DNA from: Bryobacterales bacterium
Lineage (GTDB): Bacteria; Acidobacteriota; Terriglobia; Bryobacterales; Bryobacteraceae
Direction of reading: 5' to 3'
DNA length: 15,360 bases
Assembly: GCA_016789785.1 (NCBI GenBank)
Contig: JAEUQE010000220.1
Span: forward strand, 1 to 15,360
Shown here piece after piece: positions 13,899-15,360 of this stretch (position 1 is the first letter of the stretch; the number at the start of each line of letters is the position of its first letter). The notes below the pieces were generated by a model. It did not search any database and was not told where the DNA came from. It saw only the letters and a list, made by a program, of their open reading frames with translations. Position numbers and translations under genes: made by a program.

Positions 13899-13909
13899 AA
13901 AGACATCCT

Positions 13910-15127
13910 GTGGAGTTCCTCTCACAATCCCCAATTGCGCTCTTCCTGGCCGCTGGCCATGGGGAGCTTCCTCTCGCATTGCTACTCGTTTTCGGAGCGG
14001 CGAAGCTCTTTGCCGAGATCTTTGAGCGGCTGCGGCAGCCTGCCATCGTGGGCGAGATTGCCGCTGGCATCCTGATTGGGCCGGCCGTGTTGGGATGGGT
14101 GAAGTCGAGTGACACCATGACTGCGCTTTCGGAACTGGGCGTAATGTTTCTGCTCTTCCGCGTCGGGTTGGAGGTCAAGCCATCGGAACTTCTCGCCGTT
14201 GGGCGTAGCGCATCGCTGGTGGCGGTGATCGGCGTGGTGACGCCGTTTGTTGTGGGGTGGGCGGCAGTCTCGGCGCTTGGCTATCCATTCAATGAAGCGC
14301 TGTTTGTTGGCGCTGCGCTGGTGGCGACGAGCGTCGGGATCACGGCGCAGGTGCTGGCGGCGAAGGGATGTCTGCAGCACATGGCGAGCCGCACGATCCT
14401 CGCGGCAGCCGTGATTGACGATGTGCTGGGGTTGATCGTGCTGGCGGTGGTAAGCAGTCTGGCACGAGGCCAGGTGAACCTGCTGGACCTGGGGCTGACC
14501 GCGGTACTATCCATCGGATTCACAGTGGTGGTGGCAGTTTGGGGCAACCGGCTGATTCTCCGTGTATTGCCGGCGATCGAAACGAATCTCTCCGCAGTGG
14601 AAAGCCGGTTCAATCTTTCGCTGGTGCTCCTGTTCGGACTGGCGCTGCTGGCCAGTTATGCGGGCGTGGCGGCGATCATCGGAGCCTTCCTGGCGGGGAT
14701 GGCGCTGGCCGAGAGCGTGGGGCATCGTGAACACGATCTGGTGCACGGCGTGACGGAGACACTGGTGCCGTTCTTCCTGGTAGGCATCGGGTTGCACTTT
14801 GACCTATCGGTACTCGGCGATCCGGCAGTGCTGGGGACGGCGGCGCTGGTCACGGTGATCGCGGTGGTGACGAAACTGGCGGCGGGACTCGGCGCCTGGA
14901 GCATGGGTAAGGCCGACATGTTCCGGATCGGCGTGGGCATGATCCCTCGCGGCGAAGTCGGGATGGTGGTGGCGCAACTGGGCCTGGTGCTCGGGGTGAT
15001 CTCGAACAAGACTTACAGCGTCGTCGTATTCATGGCGATTCTGACCACGATGATTGCGCCGCCGTTGTTGAAGATCGCGTATCAGGGCCAGGAGCGCACT
15101 CCGGCAGAGCGGCTACATATCGGGTAG
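13910..15127 (+). CDS. CPA2-family cation:proton antiporter (Kef/NapA type)
   Basis: The product is 405 residues with about 12-13 hydrophobic segments and no C-terminal TrkA-N domain. RQPAIVGEIAAGILIGPAVL (42-61) is the family's helix-2 motif. The ion-binding pair Asp170-Asp171 in AAAVIDDVLGLIVLAV is that of electrogenic NapA/NhaA-like members. Later blocks include AGVAAIIGAFLAGMALAESV, LVPFFLVGIGLHFDL and RIGVGMIPRGEVGMVVAQLG. Whether it carries Na+ or K+ cannot be told. GTG 13910 is the only good start: an in-frame TAG lies at 13889-13891 and the next ATG in frame is at about residue 70. The ribosome binding site is poor (AGAAAG), and two competing hairpins lie just upstream. Confidence 0.93.
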   Translation: MEFLSQSPIALFLAAGHGELPLALLLVFGAAKLFAEIFERLRQPAIVGEIAAGILIGPAVLGWVKSSDTMTALSELGVMFLLFRVGLEVKPSELLAVGRSASLVAVIGVVTPFVVGWAAVSALGYPFNEALFVGAALVATSVGITAQVLAAKGCLQHMASRTILAAAVIDDVLGLIVLAVVSSLARGQVNLLDLGLTAVLSIGFTVVVAVWGNRLILRVLPAIETNLSAVESRFNLSLVLLFGLALLASYAGVAAIIGAFLAGMALAESVGHREHDLVHGVTETLVPFFLVGIGLHFDLSVLGDPAVLGTAALVTVIAVVTKLAAGLGAWSMGKADMFRIGVGMIPRGEVGMVVAQLGLVLGVISNKTYSVVVFMAILTTMIAPPLLKIAYQGQERTPAERLHIG

Positions 15128-15131
15128 GCGG

Positions 15132-15178
15132 CCCGGAAGCGCACGGGGAGACACGTCGAGCTTTGAATCGCTTCCGGG
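15132..15178. terminator. Long inverted repeat between convergent genes
   Basis: Perfect 10-base arms CCCGGAAGCG (15132-15141) and CGCTTCCGGG (15169-15178) are separated by 27 bases. The first arm starts 5 bases after the antiporter stop, and the second ends 33 bases beyond the stop of the minus-strand gene at 15211. Position fits a two-way terminator; the long loop and lack of T run leave this open. Confidence 0.5.
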
Positions 15179-15210
15179 GCACAGGTTGTTTCGGAGACCG
15201 GACGGGCAGG

Positions 15211-15360
15211 TTAACGGGCAATGCGGGCGGCGACGGTGACGCGCTCGGGGTTAGCAGCGGTCACGAGGCGTGATGTTACTAACTCACGCTCGGCTTTGGA
15301 TTTCGTCAACTCATAAACGACGTAAATGTGAGAAACTTTTGAGAGGAAATATCGGTCGCC
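15211..15360 (-). CDS. C-terminal end of a conserved-looking protein of unknown function (N-terminus outside window)
   Basis: The minus-strand frame is open from the window edge and gives 49 residues: GDRYFLSKVSHIYVVYELTK, then SKAERELVTSRLVTAANPE, then RVTVAARIAR and stop. The start of the gene lies beyond position 15360. The YFLSKV...ELxKSKAEREL pattern recalls, from memory, C-termini of small exported acidobacterial proteins of unknown function; no domain can be assigned from so short a piece. The frame and codon pattern are convincingly protein-like. It converges on the antiporter, with the inverted repeat 15132-15178 between. Confidence 0.65.
   Translation of the reverse strand, partial: GDRYFLSKVSHIYVVYELTKSKAERELVTSRLVTAANPERVTVAARIAR

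Larger units (their letters stand above)
13516..13909. other. 394-base gap without a recognisable gene
   Basis: No frame here has protein character. Both the plus-strand frame running through it and a 78-residue minus-strand frame lack family features, so I call no gene. It holds a terminator-like hairpin at 13589-13608 and a small perfect hairpin just before the antiporter start (both listed separately). The middle, 13610-13870, is unexplained. It is less G+C-biased in wobble pattern than its neighbours and may be a decayed gene or repeat. Confidence 0.5.

Noticed and set aside
1..15360. CRISPR arrays, tRNA or rRNA genes, prophage or transposase genes
   Set aside because: None was seen on reading both strands. 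The only repeats with several copies are the hairpin-centred elements already listed, and they carry no regular spacers.

Overview
The window is GC-rich bacterial chromosome. It is densely coded on both strands and carries no rRNA, tRNA or CRISPR array that I can see. The gene mix suggests an Acidobacteriota genome, probably of the Bryobacterales/Solibacter type: a DUF1080 exported protein, a Tat-exported PQQ-like propeller, an exported protein made of two repeated Cys-pair domains, and GatB. This is inferred from gene content only; no phylogenetic marker was compared.

Layout. Positions 1-3745 are accessory in character. The region starts with the end-truncated gene of an exported methionine sulfoxide reductase A (minus). 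Small poorly known genes follow: 609-890, 865-1287 on the minus strand, and a DUF4375+TPR gene at 1638-2753. Next is a HigB/HigA toxin-antitoxin locus whose toxin gene carries a one-base frameshift (2870-3197) while the antitoxin gene is intact (3184-3492). Three copies of an interspersed repeat punctuate this stretch (480-565, 1435-1579, 3555-3640). All three share a core hairpin; the first keeps only the right half, the third only the left half, and the middle copy has both. An exported two-domain protein follows at 3746-4498.

Positions 4500-15360 are more ordinary. gatB (minus) is divergent from an NCS2 purine permease (6173-7489). Next come two minus-strand genes, an SPFH/band 7 membrane protein (7740-8621) and a small ribbon-helix-helix protein (7443-7631). 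They appear to be read from one strong promoter, which is overlaid by four TGAT motifs spaced exactly 11 bp apart. A Tat-exported PQQ-like propeller and a small VanZ-like membrane protein, both minus, come next. A plus-strand run follows: thiE, an APC amino-acid permease and a DUF1080 protein, packed within 30 and 1 bases of each other. After a 394-base gap there is a CPA2 cation:proton antiporter, a terminator-like hairpin, and the C-terminal end of a minus-strand gene that leaves the window.

The most distinctive signals are (1) the phased operator/promoter in front of the SPFH plus ribbon-helix-helix pair, (2) the three-copy hairpin-centred repeat in the accessory zone, and (3) the toxin gene broken by one extra base beside an intact antitoxin gene. 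The rest consists of housekeeping or transport genes with recognisable families.
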